This document shows positions 10,326 through 19,897 of a DNA stretch of 35,140 bases, in pieces. The stretch's first letter is position 1. Each line of letters begins with the position of its first letter. The notes under the pieces were generated by a model that was not told the origin of the DNA, searched no databases, and saw only the letters and a program-made list of their open reading frames with translations. This stretch comes from Amanita rubescens (taxonomy: Eukaryota; Basidiomycota; Agaricomycetes; Agaricales; Amanitaceae): the NCBI GenBank assembly GCA_015039365.1, contig WION01000545.1, forward strand, positions 1 to 35,140. The letters run 5' to 3'. A program made the translations under genes and the position numbers.

Positions 10326-10962
10326 ATGGACAGAATTAAAGAGGTCTACACACATCTTTCGTAGTTGTCATTTACTCACCGCTGTCTGTAGAAATTGACA
10401 CAACTGCGCGCGGAAGCCGATGCCGCCATTGAACGCGCGGAACAAGCCGAGGCTAAGAACAAAACCCATGAGCAACAGATTCTTCAGTTGGAACAGGAAA
10501 ACAAGTCGCTTCAACACCGCTTAAATCTCCTCGAGGGTCAGCTTGAGAATTCCGAGACTCAACTCCAAGATAGCAAAAAGAATGCCATGGAGGGTGAGCA
10601 GAGCAAGCAAGATCGAGATGGCTTGCAGCGCAAGGTCCAATTGCTTGAGGAAGAGCTCGATGCTGCTGAGAAGAACCTCAAGGAAACAGTGGAAAAGTAT
10701 GCCTTCTCATCATTGTAACTGGCGCATCATCTCAATTCCTTGCGATCAGACTAAGGCAGGTCGACGTAAAGGCGGAGCACTTTGAAAGGCAGGTCCAGCG
10801 AGCAGAACAGGAGCGTGATGGTTGGGAGCAGAAATACGAGGTTCGCATTTGGCATTTTTGTTAATCACATTGTGCTGATTATTGCTTTAGAAAATGCAAG
10901 AGGAGTACAAGAAATCGCAGAAAGAACTCGACGAGTTGAACGTTTCTCTCTCGAGCATCTGA
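10326..10962 (+). CDS. Tropomyosin
   Basis: Four exons: 10326-10343, 10392-10696, 10750-10840 and 10891-10962, total 486 nt, exactly 161 residues, the length of fission yeast Cdc8. The product is helical from end to end, with no Pro or Gly breaks in the core: MDRIKEK, LTQLRAEADAAIERAEQAEA, LEQENKSLQHRLNLLEGQLE, DLQRKV-type heptads, and a C-terminus DELNVSLSSI. Tropomyosin forms parallel dimers that polymerise head to tail along formin-built actin filaments, stabilising cables and the contractile ring and steering myosin. The acidic N-terminus after Met is normal for the family. The gene starts only 92 bp after the stop of its tandem paralogue, so its promoter must be very short or lie within that gene. 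Confidence 0.95.
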
Positions 10963-11394
10963 CGAATGTGATGCTAAATGCCGAATGTATATATATTATT
11001 AGACCGCACAACCGGTTTCCTTCGCGATACTTGAAATATGATCAGATCTAGCATACCACTTAACTATTATATTTGCTGATGTATGGTAACTCGGAAGGGC
11101 CTGCTCAGATTTCGAACGACGCGCACAGTATTTCCGTAAGCGGCACCGTTTGCCGAATGTTCCGTACTACAAGTTGTTTATACAAGTCCCCCGAGGCTTT
11201 CTAACCACAGGTGTAGCGCCGTATACCAGGGCGCATCGCCCCATGTCGCCTGGTGTCGAGAAAACCGAGAAACCAGCCTCATTGCTAGTGAGTTGAATTC
11301 ACAGTTATGTTAGGCTTACTATGTAAAGTCTGGCAGGTCTCGTCATGTCCGATATCGTGCCCAGATAGCAGGTCAGGACGATTCGCCAAAGCGG
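10963..11394. other. Spacer before the FunK1 pseudogene
   Basis: Contains the tropomyosin 3' flank. From about 11090 short in-frame pieces (VAPYTRAHRPMSPG, then VSRHVRYRAQIAG) lead into the kinase remains and may be its degraded N-terminal part. No intact gene. Confidence 0.35.
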
Positions 11395-13810
11395 ATGGGT
11401 AGTAACAAGAATGCTCCCCTGCACCAGAATAACAAAGACTTCATAAAAAATCGGCTTCTCAAGGAGCACTTCTGTGTCCTATTTGAAATAAGGAATAATG
11501 AAGCGAAGGCGGCAGGAGCTGAAATAAGGAATAATGCAGCAAAGGCGGCTGAAGCTGAATTATCTCAGGGTTCATCTCTGCGGCCTTCTAAAGAAAAGCT
11601 CATTCCACGCAACCTGTCCCCACTCGAAGCAGCATGGGACAAGCTTCAGGATGCGTACAAGCCCCCCCAGAAAGGAGACATCGCCATACCGCCCGCTATG
11701 CAAATTTCTCACCCTCCTCGCTGTATTTATTCATCCCCCGGAACAACCAAACTGCAGGAGAGGATGAAGAATTGATATCCTCGCCGTAAATGCGCAACGC
11801 AAAGACATAGACGAATTCCTTCATGGTGACTTGGCACTATCAGACCTTCCTGACAAATTCCACTATTGTGACAAGGACAAAGACCCAGAGTATACTACTC
11901 TGACATTCAGATGGTCGGAGAAGTGAAACCTGGTAATGCACACGGATCCGCGCAGGAATCCTTTGATCACGCAACCCAGGTACTCAAGTACCTATTTACA
12001 ACCTCGCGATAGTACCAACCTCGCCATGCCTACCATATTGGCTTTCTTGCATATCAAAACGGTTTCGTTATCATTGAATACTACCCGGATCGCGCCTTTT
12101 TTCCCCATCTCTTTGCATGGGACGACCCTGATGCCCAAATCGCCTTGAAACAAGCATACGGACGTTGTTTACAAGCTGTTCACCGAGGTGCATCAAGCAC
12201 TATTGGCACGATATGGGACGACGTTTCAACGAATTGCACATTTTACAACATATTTATCAAAGACCATTAATTTCAGGAGAGAAGCGATGTACTACTGGGA
12301 TTGTCCGGGTTAACTTCAACGAATCTCGAGTATTAATGCGGGGCGACACGCCGGGACCTTCAGGTTCTCCAACTGACGGAGATCATGTGCCCCGTCAGAG
12401 TGTCCTTCTTGTGATGAAGTCGCTGGGACATGCCCTTTCATCCTGTTCCTCAGCGATGTATGACTTAGTCGAAGGTGAATGCCTCTCCCTGCTGTGATGG
12501 GACTCGACCGCTCATCATCCTGACCAGTCCATCGAATGCTCGTTGAGGACCACCATGTCCTCCACCGCGATATTAGCCAGGGAAACGTATTGATCAATGC
12601 CACTCACGTAGACAAAGATCAGCAAGATGATCTTTGCGATCGCCCTTTTATTGATGTCAAGTACATTTCTCGTGTCCCGATGGTCACGCGCGTCCTGGAA
12701 TTGTGTCTGATACAGGCCAGAAGCAAGAAAGGTTCATGTTATGTTATCTGATGCGCATGTATTCTTGAAAATAGTACTAGAGGTGAAATTGCTGTAAGTG
12801 AAATATGCCATCCTTTACTGGATATCACCTTATCATGTTGACAGGGAACTCCTATGTTCGTGGCGAGGTCCCTCTCCTCCCGCCGCCTGGCAAGTACGCA
12901 GAATCTGGACCCCTGCACAGCTTGCGAATTAGTGTTCCCAGAACTTGTTGCTACAGGTCCCACCATTCAACGTCAAAAGGAAGTTAAACAATTCCTAAAA
13001 ACTATAAATGAATACCGAGAGCTTCTGTATTCCGGGAAGATTCCGTTCATTAGTAGGAAGCCACAAACGGGTATCGCTCATGCACCAATGCATGATGCTG
13101 AATCGATTTTTTGGCTCATTGTGTTGTTCTTCCTTCGAGCACACCCAAAGGGCTACGATCATACAGATCTCATGTCTGGTGAACGAGAGCGGCAGCGCCA
13201 CCGTACTGCTGCTTTCAAGTCCATGGTCATGAACGGAATTGAGATGGGCCATGACTCCAGAGCGGCACCCAATGAAAACTCACTGCCTCCTCAACTTCAT
13301 CCCTTCGTCGAAATGTTGTTTAATTTGGACATGTACTTCCGACAATCCTGGCATGATCCATATTTCTCAAACCTTGAGAGCAGGGTCATTCGCTTCCACG
13401 CGCATAATGCGCTCCAGATGGTCCTCCTTGATACAATCAACAAACTTCAAACAACGGGCGACGACATTGAAGTACATGCAATGCCATCAGGAGTGGACGA
13501 TGATTTCCCTTACATTCCTCTTTCCAAATCTTTTGTCAGTGTCAGTTTGAAAAGAGGTATCCCTGATGATGGCGAGGATGATAAAAAAGGGAAGAAGCAA
13601 AAAACAACCCAAGTGACAAAGACAAGTAGCCTCATAATCATTAAGAGCAACAGGGACAACACTGCTAAAATGATTGAGAAGAATCCCGAATTCAAAACTC
13701 TTATGTCTGCAATTGATCATGATAAACAGAGTAAACACTGGTTCATGGGTGATCGGGAATATGTTGAATATGCATTTGTAGCATATATTTCTAATCGGAT
13801 TTGGACTTGA
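11395..13810 (+). pseudogene. Decayed FunK1-type protein kinase
   Basis: Pieces of a fungal-type protein kinase (FunK1) occur in order but in different frames. The N-terminal part (11395-11775) stops. Then comes GEVKPGNAHGSAQESFDHAT, an in-frame TAG at 12010, and RHAYHIGFLAYQNGFVIIEY. The catalytic loop HRDISQGNVLI (about 12563-12595) is intact, but an in-frame TGA at 12749-12751 falls where the metal-binding DFD motif should be. After a GTAAGT intron the conserved GTPMFVARS follows, then a 318-codon open C-terminal lobe (12854-13810) with the family's HDAESIFWLIVLFFL block and a Lys-rich tail. Intact relatives are abundant in agaricomycetes. The C-terminal lobe could still be translated, but a kinase cannot be made. 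Confidence 0.82.
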
Positions 13811-13895
13811 AAAAAATTGAAGCTCACACCTGATGCATTGATGAACCAGTGAAATTAATTACAAGTACAGAAAGAAATACGTCCGATGTCGTCTT

Positions 13896-14647
13896 CTACT
13901 CGTTACTAAATTTGAGCGAGATGGAGTTGACACAGTGACGCTCATCGGCTGTGTTGACGGCTGTCAAATCACTCCATCCGAGCAGGGCGGATGCTTACTT
14001 GGCGTACTGAACCCTTCACCCTTGAAGACATGTCCCAAATGCCCACCGCACGCAGTGCACGTTATTTCTGTCCTTACTGTGCCAAACGAATTATCGACAT
14101 GGCGGCTCACAGCACCGGGTACCGCTACGATCGCAAGGTTATCTCTAGCCTATTTTGTGGGCAGCACACATACCATCAAAGAAGGCTGGCCATCCGCATC
14201 CACTCTGTACCGCATTAGCCATCGCCCCTGACGTGGGCGCATAGAGTTACCTTGAACTTGGTGTCGCTCTTGTACAGAGCAGTTCCACAACCGGCGCAAC
14301 AGTAAGTGCCCTCTTCATGGTGCTTGTCATACACGCCGGTACCAGCGCGTTCGGTTCCCTTCTGGCGGAGAATGCGGAACTGAAGATGCAGTGTCAAGTA
14401 GCCGATGTCATCCAACAAGCGCAACGCTTGCCTGTTCAGGGGAGAGAATGGCTCTCCATTCTTCGTCTGATTTGTTAAGTGAAGCCATGGTTGCGCGTGA
14501 TTGAGAAAAAGGACGGAACCCTATAAAGCGCAGAGGAGAAAAGGACAAGAGGTAAGAGAATCTTGACAACAGTTTGGTATATAGTGATGATGTACGGAGA
14601 GAACAGACAAATAAGGCTCCCGTTTGCCTTTTAGCCTCGCTCGCCAA
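13896..14647 (-). CDS. Peptide-methionine (R)-S-oxide reductase, MsrB
   Basis: Five exons: 14432-14488 (extended upstream to 14647), 14251-14379, 14174-14204, 13999-14124 and 13896-13948. From the ATG at 14488 the product is 131 residues, normal for MsrB. It reduces methionine-R-sulfoxide in proteins with thioredoxin as donor. Visible are the two zinc-binding CxxC pairs (CAGC and CTAC), [16 protein letters not shown], and the catalytic Cys in [13 protein letters not shown]. An in-frame ATG at 14647 would add 53 residues rich in Arg, Ser and Leu, with no acidic residue after position 4 and ending RPFSQSRAT; this looks like a mitochondrial presequence, so two forms are plausible. Intron 1 uses a GC donor (GCAAGC). 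Confidence 0.93.
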
Positions 14648-14705
14648 CGCAGGGTAACCACCTGATGCACAGCTATCATATAATCATCCCTCCATCACGT
14701 GTCTG

Positions 14706-15642
14706 TCATGTAAATGGCGTACGGTCGATGGCCGAGTTACGGAAGCTTGATTTATCTTGCATCGAATCTACCAGAAAGAGTAGTTTCATCTCTATATAAA
14801 AAAGATATGCCGTTGGATGACTCACCATTATTAGATTTGTACTCCATCACGGTCGCTGGATTAAGATCGAGAACCTTACGCAGTGTGTCCCTGATCATTA
14901 TTATTAGCTACCGATCTCTTGTTAATCTCACCCTGCCTACCGTATCTTCTCGCGAACCCTGATATCTCCATCCACACGGTTCCATAAGCTTACAATATCC
15001 TCATGCTGCCTTACGCTTATCGTACATCCACATATTTCAGGCCATTCTGACGCTGAACCGAGCTCGCTGCCATTTTTCCCTTCGCTTTCGTTTTTGGAGG
15101 CAGACGTTTCCACGCTATTGCGACACTCATAAAACTGATCACCGATTATGGCAAGGACAAGGTCCTCCCATATTCGATCAGTGGTCCCTTTCTTGAGGCG
15201 AATTATCCATTTTCCACCAGATAAATTCATTGGGTCCTCCCATACAGGTCTTTGCACACCTGCGTGGAAGACAAGGTAATCTGTAGTGGGTTGTAAACAC
15301 GAAGGCGGGGATAGATGGGTCCATAGCGACCAGAAGGATTCCACCTGACATGTCATGAGTGGCCTTTAGTAGTATAAAAGGATGTGCACACGCACGGAGT
15401 TGAAAGAGGATATTCGCCTAATGCCTTCCTCGTAATTTAGGGTTTTATTTCCGGGCGAACGTTGCTGACGAAACCAAAACACCCATCTGGGAAGAACGGA
15501 TGAAAACCTCCGAGGTCAGCTGAACGAAAGGCGTACGAACATACGTGTTTCTGAGTGGGTGGGGTATGGGAGTATCTTGTTGTCCCTGAGAGCGATCTGC
15601 GACGGCAGCGGCCGAGAAACGAGGGCGAGGGCGGGCGGACAT
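14706..15642 (-). CDS. Class II eIF4E, 4EHP (eIF4E2) type cap-binding protein
   Basis: Five exons: 15545-15642, 15396-15486, 14941-15344, 14826-14890 and 14706-14767, total 720 nt, or 239 residues. HPLRNTWVFWFR opens the fold; VESFWSLWTHL, RPVWEDP, GGKWIIRLKKG and ICGCTISVRQHEDIVSLWN follow, and the end is RDTLRKVLDLN then MEYKSNND. The first cap-stacking Trp of eIF4E (W56 in human) is replaced by Tyr (TLNYEEG), while the second stacking Trp remains in RPVWEDP; Tyr at the first site is the class II pattern. Such proteins bind capped mRNA weakly and usually repress translation. An extra Ser/Glu/Lys-rich loop (about 25 residues) interrupts the core after GDQFYEC. It shares a 99-bp divergent promoter with Kei1. 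Confidence 0.9.
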
Positions 15643-15741
15643 GTTGTAGATAATAATCGCACACGAGTGAGCAAAAGCGATGACGCTTAGTCAGCCTTAT
15701 AAACTTGCACTACCCTTGTATATGATCCACCGCCCTCCTTC
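15643..15741. promoter_or_regulatory. Divergent promoter, 4EHP gene / Kei1
   Basis: Only 99 bp separate the two start codons, so both genes must draw on the same short region. No clear TATA box. Confidence 0.5.
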
Positions 15742-16987
15742 ATGAAACTAACTCTCCGTCCAGAATGGCGCCTCTGGCCCTTTGCTTCTTTCTTGGGTAT
15801 CCTAGACATTAAGACGGGCGTAACGGTGGCCGTACTCTTCGCCGTAAGTACCACTTCTTGATGACAAACAGTCCAATTCCGTTTAATTCGGTTTTCCAGC
15901 TCGTAAATAAAGTTGCTGGAGTGTATGGCCTTATCGCTGTGGTCACTGGCGCGGGAGGATCCTTTGCGCAGCTCAGTCTATATATCTATTCTGTCTTTGC
16001 CCTCGTCGTCTTCACATGGGGCCTGCGAAGGGTAAAAGAGGTTTGTCGGCCCACCTTCTACCTTTGTTCAAATTCTCATACTATATATATGTTCACAGGA
16101 GGATCATCGTCAGACGTCCAACTTTGCACACATCTTTTTCGCAGATCACCTTATCTCTACGATGTGGACCGTCTTCTTCGCTGTCGACTGGTGGGTCTAC
16201 CAGCCGCACGATGGCCGTCGACAAGCCAACTCAGAGGCTCAACAATGGTTGATTGCCATAAGCCACGCCGCAAACTCTACTCTAACTCAAGCGGAGCGCA
16301 AGGCTGCCGCCATGGCCATTTGGCGGAGGGAGAAGGGCACGGCCGCGTTTGTCATAATATTCTCGTGGTTCTTCCGCGTAAGTTGCCATGTGTTCTTAAG
16401 CGTCCCGTTCTCACCATTATGCGGCTCCGCAGCTTTACCTCGTTCTCCTCATGTATTCATATGCTACACATCTCCGCAAAGGGTCCTATCGTTCATTGCC
16501 ACTCTCTCGATCAGCTGGGACTACCAATGCGTCCTTTCAATCTTCATCAGTCCTGAATGGGACATACGAAAGTTCACTTGGACTTATGGACGAGGAAGAA
16601 GAGATTGAAGATTTTTATCGTGTACCGCTGGGAACGCCAGCTTCCAAATCCGCTCAATACCACCATCGTCGAAGTTCTAGCCGAACACACAAGGCGAATG
16701 GTTCCATATCCAGCTTCACTGATTTCATGAGTGCCCCGGGCCGGCCACGCAAGACAGGCGGCCACGGCCGGCACAATACGCGGCATCAAACCCATACAAG
16801 ATCGAGCTCGCGTAGTGTTGGCGTTGCGAAGGACACGGATGACGATGTCCTTTTCGATGAAGAAGAGTCGACTGCCTATGCGTCGACTAGTTCTAGATCC
16901 AAATTTGGCACAGAGGCTAGCAGCAGCACTGCAGCCAGTGATGAGGAGAGGACGTCATTTGCTGACAGGATTAAGCTCAGCGATTAA
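15742..16987 (+). CDS. KEI1: Inositol phosphorylceramide synthase regulatory subunit Kei1
   Basis: Four exons: 15742-15843, 15900-16040, 16099-16377 and 16433-16987, total 1077 nt, or 358 residues. Kei1 is the Golgi partner of Aur1; together they move inositol phosphate from phosphatidylinositol to ceramide. The start, MKLTLRPEWRLWPFASFLG then LDIKTGVTVAVLFALVNK, is the family hallmark. Helices follow around LIAVVTG, LSLYIYSVFALVVFTWGL, ISTMWTVFFAVDWWVY (after HIFFADH) and AFVIIFSWFFRLYLVLLMY. The tail from about residue 210 is hydrophilic, rich in Ser, Arg and His, with an acidic DEEEEIEDFY patch, and longer than in yeast. Start chosen at the first ATG before the conserved block. Confidence 0.9.
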
Positions 16988-17339
16988 TTTTTTTTCCTAG
17001 TAATCGATGTACGTCCTTACTTTTTCATCTCGTCTTGTGACTGAGTATACCTTATCAGACTATAAAAATTGCAATCACTCTTTCCTTTAAGACATACCCG
17101 CTAGGTACCATTGCATTATCAACAATCTACCTTCACGGCATGCAGAAACTATTAATCTGACAAGTGTTTTCCTCGCTCCGGGAGTAGGGTGCACCACCAT
17201 TTAGAATAGTGCCTTATGCCTTGGATTACAGTTGTGTATTCTAATTTAATACAGGGTCTCCATTTGTATCCCGACGAGTTACGTCACCGTCCAATCTAAT
17301 GTTGGAAAGCGTTTCATCGAGATGCATAACCAAGACTTT
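16988..17339. other. Convergent spacer between Kei1 and the PQ-loop gene
   Basis: About 350 bp of AT-rich 3' flanks of two converging genes. No gene or repeat seen. Confidence 0.5.
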
Positions 17340-18343
17340 TCAAATCTTTTCTTCCATCCTAATAATGGGCATGTTTGAATCAACGAGCGTTTCCGTTGCA
17401 GAACTTGTGATCTCTGAATTGGATTTGGTGTCGTTATTCTCTTCAAGCGCTCTGCCTTCAGCTTCCGCTTTCCTCCGACGGGCAGCCCGTGGGTTAAGCA
17501 GGAGCGCAGCAAGCAGGATGATCGCGTCCATTACCTATGTACATGGTAGAAGAAACATGGGTAAATTGTGACGAATGGTAGACTCACGACAACCAGCGTA
17601 TACGTCATGGCGGCAACGACATTGAAGTTTTGTTTAAAGATGAGAGATATATCGCTGAAAACACCGCCAGCCATGTCGACGAACATGAACAAGAGTGAGA
17701 TTCCGATTACTTCTCGACGTTTGTATATCTCCCAATATTGAGGAATCAACGCAACGGCGATAAACACGGAGGATAGGATGCCGACGACCAGGGTTCCCCT
17801 CGTTTCCCCTTTTTCATATGAAGGTTTAATGGCATATACCAACCCTACTTGACACACCCCAGTGAATGTCATTGCCGCCAGCGCGAGTAAGATTGCCATG
17901 AACTTTGAATGTCCTTTGCCATAATACATGCACTGTTGCCAACGTCAGATGTGCTTTCTGCTTGCCATATAAATTGCATTTACCTGGCCCCACGACACAA
18001 GAGAAAAGAAGCTAAATAGCTGCGGTTGTAAGATGAGTGGAATATTTAAATTTTCCGTAATAGCATACGACCCAAGACAAGCCTGGGAGACGCCCCATAT
18101 CAGCCTAGAGATTATAAAATAAGATGTCAAGTCAAAGATATATGCCCACTGACACAAGCCAATGAGACAGGCCTTGGGTTGAACCTTGACGCCAACTTTT
18201 GACGATTTGCGGTATTAGCTGGATCGTCCAGCAAGTCGTCCCTGAATTCTCTCGATCAGATAACGAATAATCGTGAAACGTACATATCAATATAGTTCAC
18301 CTAGAGTACCGAAAACATTCTCCGCGATGCGGTTTTCAGGCAT
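17340..18343 (-). CDS. PQ-loop repeat membrane protein
   Basis: Starts at ATG 18343 (exon 1, 18301-18343: MPENRIAENVFGTL) and ends at 17340. Two PQ-loop motifs are visible: IQLIPQIVKSWRQGST after the first splice, and VALIPQYWEIYKRREVIG in the large exon. Between them lie hydrophobic segments (LIWGVSQACLGSYAI, IPLILQPQLFSFFSLVSW, and MAILLALAAMTFTGVCQVGL), and after the second motif VVAAMTYTLVVVMDAIILLA. This is the seven-helix pattern of the PQ-loop (MtN3/SWEET-related) family, many of whose fungal members export cationic amino acids or cystine from the vacuole. The C-terminal tail is hydrophilic, Arg/Glu-rich. The exact substrate is unknown. Confidence 0.85.
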
Positions 18344-18744
18344 TGTATCTGACTAGGATACTCTGCCGAATCGCGGGCTTCTGGGACACTTTGGGTTAAA
18401 TGGGGTAAACATAGAATTATCAAACAAACGGATTTTATATCGTCGGCTCAATGTTCTCGCCATTGAGTCTCACAAGACGGATCATACATCACTGGTATCG
18501 TTGGCCAGGGTGAGACGTGCCATAATCGCATTTTCGTCGGCGCTTACAGCCAGGCCGCGCTTTCATTGATGTCTCGATCGTTGTTTGAAGCAGTGACCTC
18601 GGGCTCTACTACTAGTCAGTTTCACTATTCAATGTTCACGCCGATCACGGGTATGTCTAGGCTGATGAGTATAAGCTCAAGCTTAAGCTTGGTGCTACTA
18701 GGCGTGCGAATATTGCTGCTTACTGCTTTCACACATCGTCCACC
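18344..18744. promoter_or_regulatory. Divergent promoter region, PQ-loop gene / TMEM14 gene
   Basis: Four hundred bases between divergent starts. An open stretch at 18566-18751 (+) has no family match and is read as leader. No TATA box stands out. Confidence 0.4.
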
Positions 18745-19208
18745 ATGGTGAGGAAGTTGATTCCACCAACATAGCTCTGTTCACATGTTCGAAACAGTCT
18801 GCAATACCTGCCTTTGTTATGGGATCCCTGTGCATTGTAGGCGGGGTTACTGGCTACGCCAGGACAAAATCGATCCCCTCTCTGGTTGCCGGCGTCGGGT
18901 ATGTATCCCCTTGTTTCTTCGCCTGTTTCACTTTCTGACTTCCGCAAGTGTTGGTTTACTGTATCTTTGGAGCGCGGACGCGATCCGTAGGGCTTCACCG
19001 TACGGGGTTGAGGGTGCACTTGGTTAGCGCCTGCCACGTATAACGACGGAACTAGTTTCAACTGACAAACTCCACAGGTGCCTCTACACTCCTACTCCTC
19101 TCATCTTTACCTCGCGTTGCCAAGGGACCTGTGCCAGTGGTGTTGGCTGCGACGTCCGCCGCAACAGGTGTTTACTATGGACGGTTGTTATACAATCTAA
19201 ATGCATGA
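18745..19208 (+). CDS. TMEM14-family small membrane protein
   Basis: Four exons: 18745-18747, 18798-18898, 18949-19022 and 19078-19208, total 309 nt, or 102 residues, the usual length. The first coding exon is only the ATG, in a strong context (CCACCATGG), directly followed by the donor GTGAGG. The product reads MSAIPAFVMGSLCIVGGVTG, then YARTKSIPSLVAGVGVGLLY, then PYGVEGALGASTLLLLSSLP and VVLAATSAATGVYYGR. These are four short Gly/Ala-rich helices, typical of TMEM14 (UPF0136) proteins; animal TMEM14C acts in mitochondrial porphyrin transport, and the fungal role is not settled. No other in-frame ATG precedes the conserved block. Confidence 0.88.
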
Positions 19209-19897
19209 GGTTTGAACGTTTGAACTACCGTGTACATTAGTTGTAACCCTAGACTTCGCCCTGAATGAAAAATGAGTCTGTGGATTCGTATCATAGCAGT
19301 AAGCCTCGTGGCTGAGTGCAAGCAGAACCCCATGCTGCATGGTGTTTCGTGCTATAATTAACAGTTGATCCAGAGCTAGCATCACATCGCTCGCCATGAT
19401 ACTGACTAAACGATCGATTTTTTTTGATGCCGTATGCCTTGGACTGGAACCAAGAAACCCAGCGCATATGATCCGACATAATGGTTGACCCGGACTCAGA
19501 TTATGAGAATATTTGACTCCTGCGCTGCTTGTGGCATATCATTAGCTGGATCCGTCTTTGGGTTTGAGACTGCTTTATTTCACACTCTGACTTATCTTAT
19601 CCGTTACCCGAAGCGCGTCATAGGCGTAAACTGCCCTTTTTTTTGACTTGAAGTGATGATCTGCGGTTGCATGAGAGTCTTTGCAGACATTTTGCAAGGG
19701 TAGCATTATTACAATCAAACCTATATGAGTAACGAAGGTCTTTTGGGATTGCCTCTGCGTGGCGTGCGGCCGACTGCATCAACGGCTGGGCATACGCCCA
19801 CTTCCATCAAGTCAGAGGTCATCGTGTATTTGCATTCAGCAGCCATGAGAGAACTCGCAAGGTTGATAAACAACGCCTATGGCGTCGCCTTCGTCCA
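19209..19897. other. Convergent spacer between TMEM14 gene and Ipi3
   Basis: About 690 bp without a supported gene. Open stretches at 19197-19479 (-) and 19725-19931 (+) have no recognisable content and the latter overlaps the Ipi3 end. No tRNA or repeat seen. Confidence 0.45.

Noticed and set aside
12316..12603. Minus-strand open frame of 95 codons in the kinase region
   Set aside because: Antisense to the FunK1 catalytic-loop region and without recognisable content.
18566..18751. Open frame ending at the TMEM14 start as an N-terminal extension
   Set aside because: It is in another frame, ends at the start codon region, and the TMEM14 fold is already complete at 102 residues.
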